Origin: Oscillospiraceae bacterium
GTDB lineage: Bacteria; Bacillota; Clostridia; Oscillospirales; Ruminococcaceae
Direction of reading: 5' to 3'
NCBI GenBank assembly: GCA_003516865.1
Contig: DPBR01000017.1
Location: 886 to 25,447 of the forward strand
Length of the DNA: 24,562 nucleotides
This document shows, piece after piece, positions 5,105 to 13,028 of the stretch. Each line of letters opens with the position of its first letter. The first letter of the stretch is position 1. The translations under genes and the position numbers were made by a program. The notes below the pieces were generated by a model. The model was given only the letters and a program-made list of their open reading frames with translations, was not told where the DNA came from and did no database searches.

Positions 5105-7414
5105 TTACTTTTCGATTGCGGGGGTCCAGTATTCCCGATTGTACATATCCGTGAAGCGATAAGCGATTTTCACGCGCCCACTTCCAACGTCAACGTTTGT
5201 TATCTTCATATCATTGCTTACGGTCATCTGCTCGCCGAGATAATACGAGTCCCTGTACTGCATATCGTAGGTGTAGAAATCACAGATAAAATCAAGCTTA
5301 TCACCCGTCTGAAGCTCCGTTAGGCTCTTTGCGGCGGTTTCGGTTTCGCCGTTTGCATAATTCGCGTCAGCGCCCGCGATATAGGCGTTTTTGCCCTCGA
5401 AAACGAGGATTAGATTAACGCGCGAACCGTTCAGCATAGCGGGAACGTATCCCATATCGGTGTAGCTTCCGTCCGCGTTTTTGACGGTGTCGGTGTGATA
5501 ATACGCGACAGGCTGACCGTTTATGGCGAGCCAGTTTCTTTCATCGTCCGCGATGAGGTCGCCGTTATCGTCGAACGAGAACGTGTTGTCAATTCCGAGG
5601 TCAACAAAGCCCTCGCCGTCGTCGTAGAACATATTCTTGTCAAGCGCGTGAACCATTTCCCACTGCGTTTCGGGAAGAGACATTGTGTATTTGCCGTTTT
5701 TCTGTTCCCAGACGAGATTTGATGCGTCAAAATAGTTGTCCGCGAGGTAATTCGAAACTGAATTTTCATCGATATCCCGCATAAAATCGGTGTTTGAGCC
5801 GTCAAGACCGTCGATTGACGAGCGCCCGCCGAGAAAGCTTGACAGCAGGCTGCCGATAATGTCGGAATTGCCCGAAGAGCCGGACGAACCGCCGAAGCCG
5901 AATATCGAGCTTATCGGCGAGGACGAGCCGCCCGCGGCAATCTGACCGCTTGTTTCAAGGCTTGCAAACTTGCGTATGCACTCGGAGTATTCCGATGATA
6001 GTCCGATATCCGCGTAAGCGCTGCACGCCTTGTCAACGTAAGACGTGCGCTTGTACGGGAAGTAGATTGAAACGCCGTAAGCGTTCGTCATATTCGACGA
6101 TGTGCGGTTGTACTTAACCGCTTCTCTGAGGGCGTTTCCGAGCGCCTTGCCCTCTGACGTGTTCATATTCTCGGCAAGGTTTACAAGGTCGACCTGGTCG
6201 ATTTTAGAGCTTTGCGCGAACTCTCTCGTATTATAACGCGCGTCGGAAACCTCTTTATAGTCGTTGTTGTTGATTTTTGCGGTAACGGAACGCGAGAAAT
6301 CCGCTAGCTTTTCGGGAACGGTGTTCGAGAACTCCGCAAGGTCGATAACGGACAGCGTTGTCTTTTGTCCCGAACACTTTCTTCCGCATTCCGAAACGAA
6401 ATCGTCAACGATATTCTTGCCGATATCAAGCGTTTTCATCGAAGTATTTTCCGCGAATTTCGAGAGCCATTTCGTGTAATACCAGCCTATTCCCGGCTCG
6501 GTTTCTTCGGAAGCGATGAGATAATCCGCGTAATCGTCGAGCATAAGAGCGGTTTCCGCGGTCGCCATAAGGCAGGCGTCAAAGCCGATGAAATCAAACG
6601 TTGCGCCGCTGTTTTTCAGAGCTTTGTTTATGCCCGCAAGGTTCATCGAGCCTTTTCCGGAGTACTTTTCGTCATAGCCGTAGCCGCTTACCGAGCCGCC
6701 GCCGTGGTCCCAGAGAATAAGCTCTCGGCGGTTTGCGGGGAAATTCGCCGTGCAGTACTTGATGAACGAAGAAAGCGTAGACGGCTCGGTCATTGCCTTT
6801 GAACCGTCGTCGGAAACAAGCGTTTGGATTTTGCCGCCCTTAATCCGATAAATCTGGTTAACCGAGGAGCTTACGCCGTTTTTCCACTTTTTACAGCCGC
6901 CCGTGTACACGATAACGTTGAAATTATCGCCGAAATCCGAGCTTGCTGCGCGCATTTCCTCCATATCTGCGGAAGCCATTCCGTACTTAGACTCAAGGTC
7001 GGTTCCGCACATATAAACCATTACGGTAACATCGTCGCCGTTCGAGCCGACAATCGAGGTTCTTTTCGCGCGGGAGCCCGCCGCAACGCTGTAATTCACG
7101 CTTCCGCCGTAATTATCGCTGTAAGTCCCGCCGCCGATATCCGAAACGCTTGTGTTTCCGCCGCCTGTAACGTTATCAAGAATATTGTCCGCGCCGCAGC
7201 TTTTGAAAAGGAAAATCGCAATCAGAACTATAACAATAAGTCCGCTGCTTCCGCCGACTGCCGCGCGCTTTGCCGTACTTCCGGAGGAGCGCGGCGAGGA
7301 GTAATCGCCCGAACCGACTTTTCCCGTGCCAAGTCCGCTTCCGCGTCTTTGAACGCCGCGGCTTTCTCCGCCGACGTTCTTTTCGCGGGAGTGAGGTCTG
7401 TTGTTTCTGTCCAT
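5105..7414 (-). CDS. Membrane-anchored clostripain-family cysteine peptidase (C11)
   Basis: A 769-residue protein. A basic Gly/Ser-rich cytoplasmic N-terminus (1-55) is followed by one membrane helix (about 58-71) and a long extracellular part. The peptidase domain (about 128-480) shows the clostripain pattern: VMVYMCGTDLES, then LILWDHGGG (His237) and IGFDACLMA (Cys281), the catalytic dyad of family C11. A Ser/Gly-rich linker (about 488-535) leads to a C-terminal region of about 230 residues that I do not recognise, possibly a substrate- or wall-binding domain. The peptidase should cut after basic residues at the cell surface. The start is set by GGAGG eight bases before ATG 7414. It has its own promoter and is divergent from a LysR-type gene, which is a candidate regulator. 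Confidence 0.88.
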   Translation of the reverse strand: MDRNNRPHSREKNVGGESRGVQRRGSGLGTGKVGSGDYSSPRSSGSTAKRAAVGGSSGLIVIVLIAIFLFKSCGADNILDNVTGGGNTSVSDIGGGTYSDNYGGSVNYSVAAGSRAKRTSIVGSNGDDVTVMVYMCGTDLESKYGMASADMEEMRAASSDFGDNFNVIVYTGGCKKWKNGVSSSVNQIYRIKGGKIQTLVSDDGSKAMTEPSTLSSFIKYCTANFPANRRELILWDHGGGSVSGYGYDEKYSGKGSMNLAGINKALKNSGATFDFIGFDACLMATAETALMLDDYADYLIASEETEPGIGWYYTKWLSKFAENTSMKTLDIGKNIVDDFVSECGRKCSGQKTTLSVIDLAEFSNTVPEKLADFSRSVTAKINNNDYKEVSDARYNTREFAQSSKIDQVDLVNLAENMNTSEGKALGNALREAVKYNRTSSNMTNAYGVSIYFPYKRTSYVDKACSAYADIGLSSEYSECIRKFASLETSGQIAAGGSSSPISSIFGFGGSSGSSGNSDIIGSLLSSFLGGRSSIDGLDGSNTDFMRDIDENSVSNYLADNYFDASNLVWEQKNGKYTMSLPETQWEMVHALDKNMFYDDGEGFVDLGIDNTFSFDDNGDLIADDERNWLAINGQPVAYYHTDTVKNADGSYTDMGYVPAMLNGSRVNLILVFEGKNAYIAGADANYANGETETAAKSLTELQTGDKLDFICDFYTYDMQYRDSYYLGEQMTVSNDMKITNVDVGSGRVKIAYRFTDMYNREYWTPAIEK

Positions 7415-7445
7415 TTTTTTCCTCCATAATCATAATTCCGCATTT

Positions 7446-7474
7446 ATTATATCCCTTTTTCCTCTTTTTGTCAA
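7446..7474 (-). promoter_or_regulatory. Promoter for the clostripain-family gene
   Basis: Read on the - strand: TTGACA (7474-7469) and TATAAT (7451-7446), both perfect, with a 17-bp spacer, 32 bp from the start codon. Confidence 0.85.
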
Positions 7475-7502
7475 GGATTGCCGCCGATGGATTAAAGGCT
7501 TA

Positions 7503-7518
7503 TGGGAATATTTTTCCA
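7503..7518. promoter_or_regulatory. Imperfect palindrome, candidate LysR operator
   Basis: TGGGAATATTTTTCCA is a 16-bp imperfect palindrome (GGAA/TTCC arms) lying between the two divergent promoters, ten bases upstream of the rightward -35 box. The position suits a LysR-type autoregulatory site. Binding is inferred. Confidence 0.35.
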
Positions 7519-7527
7519 ACTCTGCTA

Positions 7528-7556
7528 TTGACAATCGCCGTAAACTATGTTATATT
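7528..7556 (+). promoter_or_regulatory. Promoter for the LysR-type gene
   Basis: TTGACA (7528-7533), 17-bp spacer, TATATT (7551-7556). Confidence 0.75.
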
Positions 7557-7613
7557 ATAAATGTAACTATGTTATGCGATTATGGCATAATGATGAAAGA
7601 GCAGGTTGCACAA

Positions 7614-8540
7614 ATGAACATTTTACATCTGAAATACGCGTCCGAAATCGCGAAAACGGGTTCGCTCAACAAGGCTGCCGAAAATCTTTATATGGGTCAG
7701 CCGAATCTCAGCCGCGCGATAAAGGAGCTTGAAGCAAATCTCGGAATAACGATTTTCGAGCGTTCGGCAAAAGGTATGACTGTAACTCCAGACGGTGAGA
7801 AATTTATCGGCTATGCGAATAAAATTCTTGCGCAGATTGACGAGGTTGAGGCGATTTACAAAAACGGAACGGCGGTTTCTCAGAATTTCTCGATTTCCGT
7901 TCCGAGGGCGAGTTATATAGCGGAGGCTTTTGTAAGCTTCTCGAAAAAAATTAAACAGGACGAGCCGTTTGACCTTGTTTACAAGGAAACGAACTCTCAG
8001 CGCGCGGTTAAAAACATTCTTGAAGCCGACTATAATCTCGGAATTATACGTTATGCGGAGAATTACGACTCTCATTTTAAGCAGCTTTTCGCACAGAAGG
8101 GACTTGTCGGCGAGCTTGTCGCGGAGTTTAACTATGTGTTGATTATGAGCAAAGAGCACCCCCTTGCCAAAAAGGAGGAAATCCGCTTCAAGGATTTGAG
8201 CGCTTATACCGAAATTGCTCACGCAGACCCGTTTGTGCCGTCCGTTCCGCTTGCAACGGTGAGGAAAGAGGAGCTTCCCGACGATATTGACAAGCGGATT
8301 TTCGTTTTCGAGCGGGGAAGTCAGTTTGAACTTCTGAGCGAGAATACGAATACATTTATGTGGGTATCCGACCTCCCGCAGAAAACGCTCGACAGGTTCG
8401 GTCTGGTTCAGAGGCGCTGTCCCGACAACACGCGTCTTTATAAGGATATACTTATTCACAGAAAGGATTACAAACTTACAAAGCTTGATAATCTTTTCAT
8501 AACCGAACTCACGGAATCAAAACGAAAAAACATAAAATAA
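7614..8540 (+). CDS. LysR-family transcriptional regulator
   Basis: About 308 residues. The N-terminal winged helix-turn-helix is clear: LKYASEIAKTGSLNKAAENL, then GQPNLSRAIKELEANLG and FERSAKGMTVTPDGEKF, the standard LysR signature, followed by a linker helix and a periplasmic-binding-protein-like effector domain (about 90-295). The effector is unknown. The start is not certain: ATG 7614 gives the usual family N-terminus, while in-frame ATGs at 7590 and 7593 would add seven or eight residues; none has a strong ribosome site. The gene is divergent from the clostripain-family gene with both promoters within about 110 bp, the usual LysR layout, and a palindrome lies between them. A terminator follows. 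Confidence 0.9.
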   Translation: MNILHLKYASEIAKTGSLNKAAENLYMGQPNLSRAIKELEANLGITIFERSAKGMTVTPDGEKFIGYANKILAQIDEVEAIYKNGTAVSQNFSISVPRASYIAEAFVSFSKKIKQDEPFDLVYKETNSQRAVKNILEADYNLGIIRYAENYDSHFKQLFAQKGLVGELVAEFNYVLIMSKEHPLAKKEEIRFKDLSAYTEIAHADPFVPSVPLATVRKEELPDDIDKRIFVFERGSQFELLSENTNTFMWVSDLPQKTLDRFGLVQRRCPDNTRLYKDILIHRKDYKLTKLDNLFITELTESKRKNIK

Positions 8541-8544
8541 ATTT

Positions 8545-8574
8545 TCCGCCGTCCAAAAAACGGCGGATTTTTTG
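8545..8574 (+). terminator. Intrinsic terminator after the LysR gene
   Basis: TCCGCCGT (8545-8552) pairs with ACGGCGGA (8560-8567), followed by a run of T. Confidence 0.85.
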
Positions 8575-8757
8575 TCTTGAAATACGATTTTTCGCTTGAT
8601 ATCATATCTAATCGCTCGAATAAGTAGAGTTAACGCAAAACCACAAAATGTGAATTTTCTCGACAAAATACTGCACAAAAACGACATTAAAAGTTATGAA
8701 CAAACTGTAACATTGCACGAAATTTTTGATTTTTTTAAAAAAATTGAAAAAATCGTG

Positions 8758-8789
8758 TCCAAAAAAAGGGTGTTTTTGGAATGTATATA
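8758..8789 (+). promoter_or_regulatory. Inverted repeat at the putative promoter of the secreted-protein gene
   Basis: TCCAAAAA (8758-8765) and TTTTTGGA (8773-8780) form a perfect 8-bp inverted repeat directly upstream of TATATA (8784-8789), a possible -10 box. No good -35 box is found at 17 bp, which would suit an activator-dependent promoter. The remainder of 8575-8837 is AT-rich and shows no convincing gene. Confidence 0.35.
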
Positions 8790-8837
8790 AGTGAAGGGAA
8801 AATTATTCCTTCAATCTAAAGAAAAGGAGGTGTAAAT

Positions 8838-9311
8838 ATGAAGTTAAAAAAGATTCTTGCCGCTTTACTTTTGGTGGCGATGGTATTCTCCTGCGTCGGC
8901 GTAACGGCGTGTGCGGAAACAACGGCGGAAACCGCTCCGAACTCCGCGATAAGCGTAAACGACGCCGTGGCTCCTCAGTACCTGTACGATTACAACGAGT
9001 GGATTAGACTTGATATTACCGGCACTTACGCAGAATATTCCGCAGGCTGTTTTGCCGGTACCGGTATTGAAAAAATCCAGATAGGTCTTACTCTTGAGAA
9101 ATTCTGGGGATTGTTTATCTGGACGAGAAAGGTTGATACCATTAACAAAACCTTCTACTGCTCCGGCAGCAATCAGTCAATTAGTTATGATTTGGCTAAA
9201 AGCGGTCTTGACACAGGTACTTACCGTTCGGTAGCCGATTTCACGGTTACGCTCAAGGACGGACGCGTCGAGAAATTCACGCGGTACAGCGCCGAAGTCA
9301 AGGTGCCTTAA
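8838..9311 (+). CDS. Small secreted protein of unknown function
   Basis: A 157-residue protein with a signal peptide: MKLKK, a hydrophobic core, then VTACAE. The end of the signal is ambiguous: VTAC (Cys25) fits a lipobox, while ACA-E fits signal peptidase I cleavage after Ala26. The mature part (about 120 residues) is rich in Thr, Ser, Tyr and alternating hydrophobics, suggesting a beta-sandwich. I do not recognise the family. The ribosome site AAAGGAGGTG (8824-8833) is close to a perfect match to the anti-SD sequence, implying high expression. It stands alone between terminators. Confidence 0.8.
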   Translation: MKLKKILAALLLVAMVFSCVGVTACAETTAETAPNSAISVNDAVAPQYLYDYNEWIRLDITGTYAEYSAGCFAGTGIEKIQIGLTLEKFWGLFIWTRKVDTINKTFYCSGSNQSISYDLAKSGLDTGTYRSVADFTVTLKDGRVEKFTRYSAEVKVP

Positions 9312-9548
9312 CGGCAAAAGGTTGGTAATTTGGTTGGCGGCAGCTCCCGCAGTCTTTGGATAATACATAATTGCCATTATCGGGTGGCTTTCGTTTCGGA
9401 ACATTTTCTCTCATTGCGGGATAGCTGCCAAGCGGGGTTTTTAGGAAATTCCAAGGTGATTTATGATGGGTTTTACAGGCAGAAAACAGATTTTTTACAA
9501 AAATAAACCATTACGCAGCAATACTATTGCAGAAATTAAATGAAAATC
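9312..9548 (+). other. Non-coding stretch with a long-range stem
   Basis: No convincing gene. GGCAGCTCCCGCA (9339-9351) can pair with TGCGGG-AT-AGCTGCC (9415-9429), 13 bp with a two-base bulge, enclosing about 63 nt, followed by GCGGGGTTTTT. It could be a structured 3' UTR of the secreted-protein gene, a small RNA or a gene remnant. The next clear terminator is at 9549, 238 bp after the stop codon. Confidence 0.3.
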
Positions 9549-9583
9549 TTGCCCCGTCGGATATGGCGGGGCAAAATTTTTTT
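9549..9583 (+). terminator. Intrinsic terminator
   Basis: TTGCCCCG (9549-9556) pairs with CGGGGCAA (9567-9574), followed by a run of seven T (9577-9583). Confidence 0.85.
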
Positions 9584-9592
9584 CAAAACCTC

Positions 9593-9621
9593 TTGACAAA
9601 GTGTAAACGACGTGTTATAAT
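9593..9621 (+). promoter_or_regulatory. Promoter of the GntR-ABC operon
   Basis: Perfect TTGACA (9593-9598) and TATAAT (9616-9621) with 17 bp between. Downstream to 9672 the leader repeats ACAG/GCAG units at irregular spacing (for example ATACAG, ATGCAG, TTACAG), which could be a regulator-binding site but is not a clean palindrome. Confidence 0.85.
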
Positions 9622-9687
9622 ACCTGTAACAGCACAGATAATACAGTTAATACGAATAATGCAGATTTTACAGAGAGGAGGATAATT

Positions 9688-10074
9688 GTGCTGAATATAA
9701 GGCTTGAGGGAAAGCGGCCGATTTACGAGCAGCTTTATAACGGAGTTGTGAGGCTTATATCGGCGGGAGAGCTTTCTGCAGATGATAAATTGCCGGCGGT
9801 GCGCGAGGTTGCGAAACAGTTCGGGATTAATCCGAATACTGTTCAGAAAGCGTACGCGCTGCTTGAACAGGCGGGATTGATTTACTCGATGCCCGCAAAG
9901 GGAAGTTATGTTTCGGGGGAAAAAGCGGCTGCCGACGCGGTAAAAACAGAGGCTTTGAAGCGAACCGAGCGTGAACTGCGGTTCGCGTGCCGCGCGGGGG
10001 TTGGTATAGACGAGATAAAATCGCTTGCGGAGGGTATCTGGAGCGAAGAAAGGAACGGTGATACAGATGATTGA
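9688..10074 (+). CDS. GntR-family regulator, YtrA type
   Basis: A 128-residue regulator. The winged helix-turn-helix (about 9-78) is typical: PIYEQLYNGVVRLISAGEL, LPAVREVAKQFGINPNTVQKAYALLEQ, then MPAKGSYV. A short helical tail (to 128) replaces a large effector domain, as in the YtrA subfamily. Such proteins usually repress the ABC transporter operon in which they are the first gene. The start codon is GTG at 9688, with GAGAGGAGG upstream. Its stop overlaps the ATPase start by 8 nt, so the two are translationally coupled. What relieves repression is unknown; cell-wall antibiotics are known inducers for some relatives. Confidence 0.92.
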   Translation: MLNIRLEGKRPIYEQLYNGVVRLISAGELSADDKLPAVREVAKQFGINPNTVQKAYALLEQAGLIYSMPAKGSYVSGEKAAADAVKTEALKRTERELRFACRAGVGIDEIKSLAEGIWSEERNGDTDD

Positions 10075-10963
10075 CGTAAGGGACGCGGTAATGCAGTTTG
10101 ACGGAAAAAACGCGCTTGACGGGATTACTTTATCAATACCAGAAGGCTGCGCCTATGGGCTTTTAGGCTCAAACGGAGCGGGAAAATCCACGCTTCTGCG
10201 CGTGCTTTCCGGAATTTACAGGCTTAATTCAGGCGATGTGAAGATTGACGGCGAGGAGATTTACGACAACGCCGCGCTTAAAGAACGCGTTTTCTTCATA
10301 AACGATGAAACAATTCAGTATAACAATATGACTCTTCTCGATATGAAGAATTATTACAAGAGCTTTTACAGAAGCTTTTCCGAGGAGCTTTGGCAGAAGC
10401 TTAACGCAACGCTTAATCTCCCGCAGAACAAGCGGCTTAACACGTTCTCGAAGGGAATGAAGCGGCAGGCTGTCGTAATCTGCGGAATTGCGTGCAGGAC
10501 GCCGTATCTTTTCCTTGACGAGGCGTTTGACGGGCTTGACCCGACGATGAGAATTATCGTAAAGCAAATGCTGATTGACGCGATGATGGATACGGGACTT
10601 ACGGTTATCTTCAGCTCGCACAATCTCGGCGAAATTGACGAATTTTGCGACAGAGTGGGGCTTCTGCACGCAGGAAAGGTTGTTTTTGACCGCGAACTCG
10701 ACAGCGTAAAGGGATGCGTGTTCAAAATCCAGACCGCGTTTGACGCGCCTATTACGCGCGAGCAGCTTTCGGGAGTCGATATACTGCATATGGAAGCGAA
10801 CGGAAGCGTTACGCACCTGATTGCGCGCGGAGACCGCGAAAAGGTTCGCGAGGCTGTTATGAAGCTCTCGCCGAAGATTTATGACGAGGTTCCGCTTTCT
10901 CTCGAAGAGATATTTATTTACGAAATGGAGGTGCTTGGATATGACGGCAGCAAGCTCGGCTAA
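10067..10963 (+). CDS. ABC transporter ATP-binding protein
   Basis: A 298-residue ATPase that would power the permease encoded next. Walker A is GSNGAGKST (34-42), the signature motif is FSKGM (127-131, a variant of LSGGQ), Walker B with catalytic Glu is YLFLDEA (147-153), the D-loop is GLDP and the H-loop His is SSHN (His185). The C-terminal 90 residues form the extra domain common in YtrB-like ATPases. ATG 10067 is preferred over an in-frame start at 10025 because it has AAAGGAA upstream and begins with the family N-terminus. It overlaps the regulator by 8 nt and the permease by 23 nt. Confidence 0.93.
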   Translation: MIDVRDAVMQFDGKNALDGITLSIPEGCAYGLLGSNGAGKSTLLRVLSGIYRLNSGDVKIDGEEIYDNAALKERVFFINDETIQYNNMTLLDMKNYYKSFYRSFSEELWQKLNATLNLPQNKRLNTFSKGMKRQAVVICGIACRTPYLFLDEAFDGLDPTMRIIVKQMLIDAMMDTGLTVIFSSHNLGEIDEFCDRVGLLHAGKVVFDRELDSVKGCVFKIQTAFDAPITREQLSGVDILHMEANGSVTHLIARGDREKVREAVMKLSPKIYDEVPLSLEEIFIYEMEVLGYDGSKLG

Positions 10964-12866
10964 AACAAACGGCGTTTTCTTCAAATTCCTGCCGTATTAC
11001 CGCAACAAACTGAAGGTTCTCAGACCGCAGATGATTATGATGGGAATTTTCGCGCTTCTGAGCTATCCTTTCGCGGGATTGATGTTAAACCTTGAAACTA
11101 GCGCCGAGATAAGGAAAGAACAGCTTAGCTTAAGCGGTCAGGGGAGTTCGGCTATTGAATTTACAAGAATTAACGAACAAATCGAGGTTCTGACTTCGCT
11201 TGCGAGGATGAGCCTTGTAATCGGCGGTCTTTGCCTTTTGGGAATGTTTGTTTTCACTTTCATATCAACTCACGGCGCGTTCCGCCGTTTATACAACAAA
11301 ACTGCGGCTGATATGGATTATACGCTTCCCGTAAGCGGAAATACGCGCTTTTTTGCGGATATTGCGGCGATTTTCACGACCTGTATTGTCCCGCATCTGA
11401 TTTCTATACTGATAGGACTGCCTTTGGTTTGTTCGTTATTCTCGAAAATGCGCGTTCTTACCCCGCATTATCCCGCGGCGTTTATTAACACTTTTAGCAC
11501 GTTTGCGGTGCAGTCGATGTTCGCGGGGCTGTTCTCCTGCATAATGCTTATCGGACTGAGCCTGCTTGTAATGTCGTGCTGCGGAAAGAGGGCGGAGTCG
11601 GCGATTTTCCCGATTATGATAAACCTCGCAATACCCTTAATTCACGCTCTCGTGGTGCTGATTTGCCAGCAGAGCGTTTACGGCGGCTATTTCGGCTCGG
11701 CGGATTATACGTCGGTTTGCGCGACTTCTCCCGTGGGAATGGCTGTGGAATCGTTCTATGACGGGATTACGTTCGCTTTCAGTATTTATAATATAGGCAA
11801 TGTGCCGGACGGGCTGACTCTGCCGCTGTTCAGCGCGAAAAATCTTATTCCCGCGATTTTGCTTACGATTGCGTTCTTTGCGGGAGCGTATTTCCTGCTG
11901 AAATTCCGCAGAAACGAGCGCGTTGGAATGCCTTACGTCTACAAGTCTATGGGCTTTGTTCTGCCGGGAATTGTGGTTCTGGCGATGTCGCTTCCGATGT
12001 GGAATATGGTTTACTCGCCTTATGCAGCAAATAACTATGAAAATATTGAAAAAAGCGGCGTTTTGGGCTGGGTTGTCGGTATTCTGATTTCAACCTTTAT
12101 CGTCTATGTGATTATGGAGCTTATCAGCGGAACGGCGTTCAGAAAGTTCTGGCTTACCGTGGTAAAATGGGTGGGAACAACGGCTGCCTGCGCGGCGATA
12201 ACGGCGGTTTTTGCGTTCTCGAACGGCTTTGGCGCGGCAAATTACGTTCCTGCGGCAAACGATATTTCCCAAGCTACTATAACGGTGAATTATTATGAGA
12301 AATATAAAGAATTTAGAATTGCCGGCACAAACGAACAAGATATCATCGAAATGATAACCGAGGTTCACAAGCGCGTTCCTAAGTATAAAACCGAAGCTGT
12401 AAAGTCCGCGAACCTTCATCTGTACTATCAGATGAAAAACGGCGAAAACGTTCAGCGTTCGTATGAAATCACCGAGGACGAGTTCAATTCGTATATGGAA
12501 TTTTTGATAACTCCCGAAACGTGGTATGAGTCTATGTGCGGAAATTCCGTGTATGAAGAGCGCGCCGATGAATACGCAAGGTCCGTGTATTATCTCAAGA
12601 ACGGGAACGAAATCAACCTTATCCCGAAAGACAAGAGCGGTTATTTCCTGAGGAATATTCTCAGCGAGGTTCGTAAGGACGCCGAGGGAATGAATTACGA
12701 AAAGTACAGCCGAATAGGCGATTATGAAAGGGAGAGAGTATCGTTCTATTATGACGACGGCGTTGTAACCATCGACTTGTATCCGTATATGACGAACACA
12801 ATTAAGTATCTGTCGGAGCATTTTGAAGAAAATTTCGCATACTCCGTTCAACATGAAGCCGTATAA
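10941..12866 (+). CDS. ABC transporter permease with large extracytoplasmic domain
   Basis: About 641 residues. Around nine hydrophobic helices occupy residues about 30-425. After the last of these (ending near FAFSNGFG) comes a soluble C-terminal domain of about 210 residues, Tyr/Glu-rich with no further helix, probably outside the cell. This resembles Firmicute permeases with a C-terminal DUF6449-type domain found with YtrA/YtrB partners, but that assignment is from memory. ATG 10941 has GGAGGTG upstream. The substrate is unknown; peptide antibiotics or envelope intermediates are plausible. Only one permease gene is present, so a homodimer with the ATPase is likely. A terminator follows at 12897. 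Confidence 0.88.
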   Translation: MTAASSAKTNGVFFKFLPYYRNKLKVLRPQMIMMGIFALLSYPFAGLMLNLETSAEIRKEQLSLSGQGSSAIEFTRINEQIEVLTSLARMSLVIGGLCLLGMFVFTFISTHGAFRRLYNKTAADMDYTLPVSGNTRFFADIAAIFTTCIVPHLISILIGLPLVCSLFSKMRVLTPHYPAAFINTFSTFAVQSMFAGLFSCIMLIGLSLLVMSCCGKRAESAIFPIMINLAIPLIHALVVLICQQSVYGGYFGSADYTSVCATSPVGMAVESFYDGITFAFSIYNIGNVPDGLTLPLFSAKNLIPAILLTIAFFAGAYFLLKFRRNERVGMPYVYKSMGFVLPGIVVLAMSLPMWNMVYSPYAANNYENIEKSGVLGWVVGILISTFIVYVIMELISGTAFRKFWLTVVKWVGTTAACAAITAVFAFSNGFGAANYVPAANDISQATITVNYYEKYKEFRIAGTNEQDIIEMITEVHKRVPKYKTEAVKSANLHLYYQMKNGENVQRSYEITEDEFNSYMEFLITPETWYESMCGNSVYEERADEYARSVYYLKNGNEINLIPKDKSGYFLRNILSEVRKDAEGMNYEKYSRIGDYERERVSFYYDDGVVTIDLYPYMTNTIKYLSEHFEENFAYSVQHEAV

Positions 12867-12896
12867 ATCTCAATAACGCACCACTATTCCGGCAGA

Positions 12897-12932
12897 TTTG
12901 CCCCCTGTTTCACCTCAGGGGGCAAAACTTTT
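12897..12932 (+). terminator. Terminator of the GntR-ABC operon
   Basis: TTTGCCCCCTG (12897-12907) pairs perfectly with CAGGGGGCAAA (12916-12926), followed by ACTTTT. Confidence 0.85.
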
Positions 12933-12942
12933 GCGCAAATGG

Positions 12943-12971
12943 TTGAAATATCGGGAAAAAGGTGGTATAAT
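12943..12971 (+). promoter_or_regulatory. Promoter for the racemase gene
   Basis: TTGAAA (12943-12948), 17-bp spacer, TATAAT (12966-12971). Confidence 0.75.
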
Positions 12972-13028
12972 AAATGTAAACATATATTATACGTCAAAAT
13001 GTCCTTGCGCAGTTAAAGGAGCGATATT

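Noticed and set aside
6365..7429. Long + strand ORFs opposite the clostripain-family gene (145 and 201 codons)
   Set aside because: They mirror a GC-biased coding strand, have no recognisable domains or ribosome sites, and the - strand protein has clear catalytic motifs.
8596..8790. 64-codon ORF in the AT-rich intergenic stretch
   Set aside because: Lys/Asn/Ile-rich composition follows base content, it overlaps the putative promoter and inverted repeat, and no ribosome site is present.
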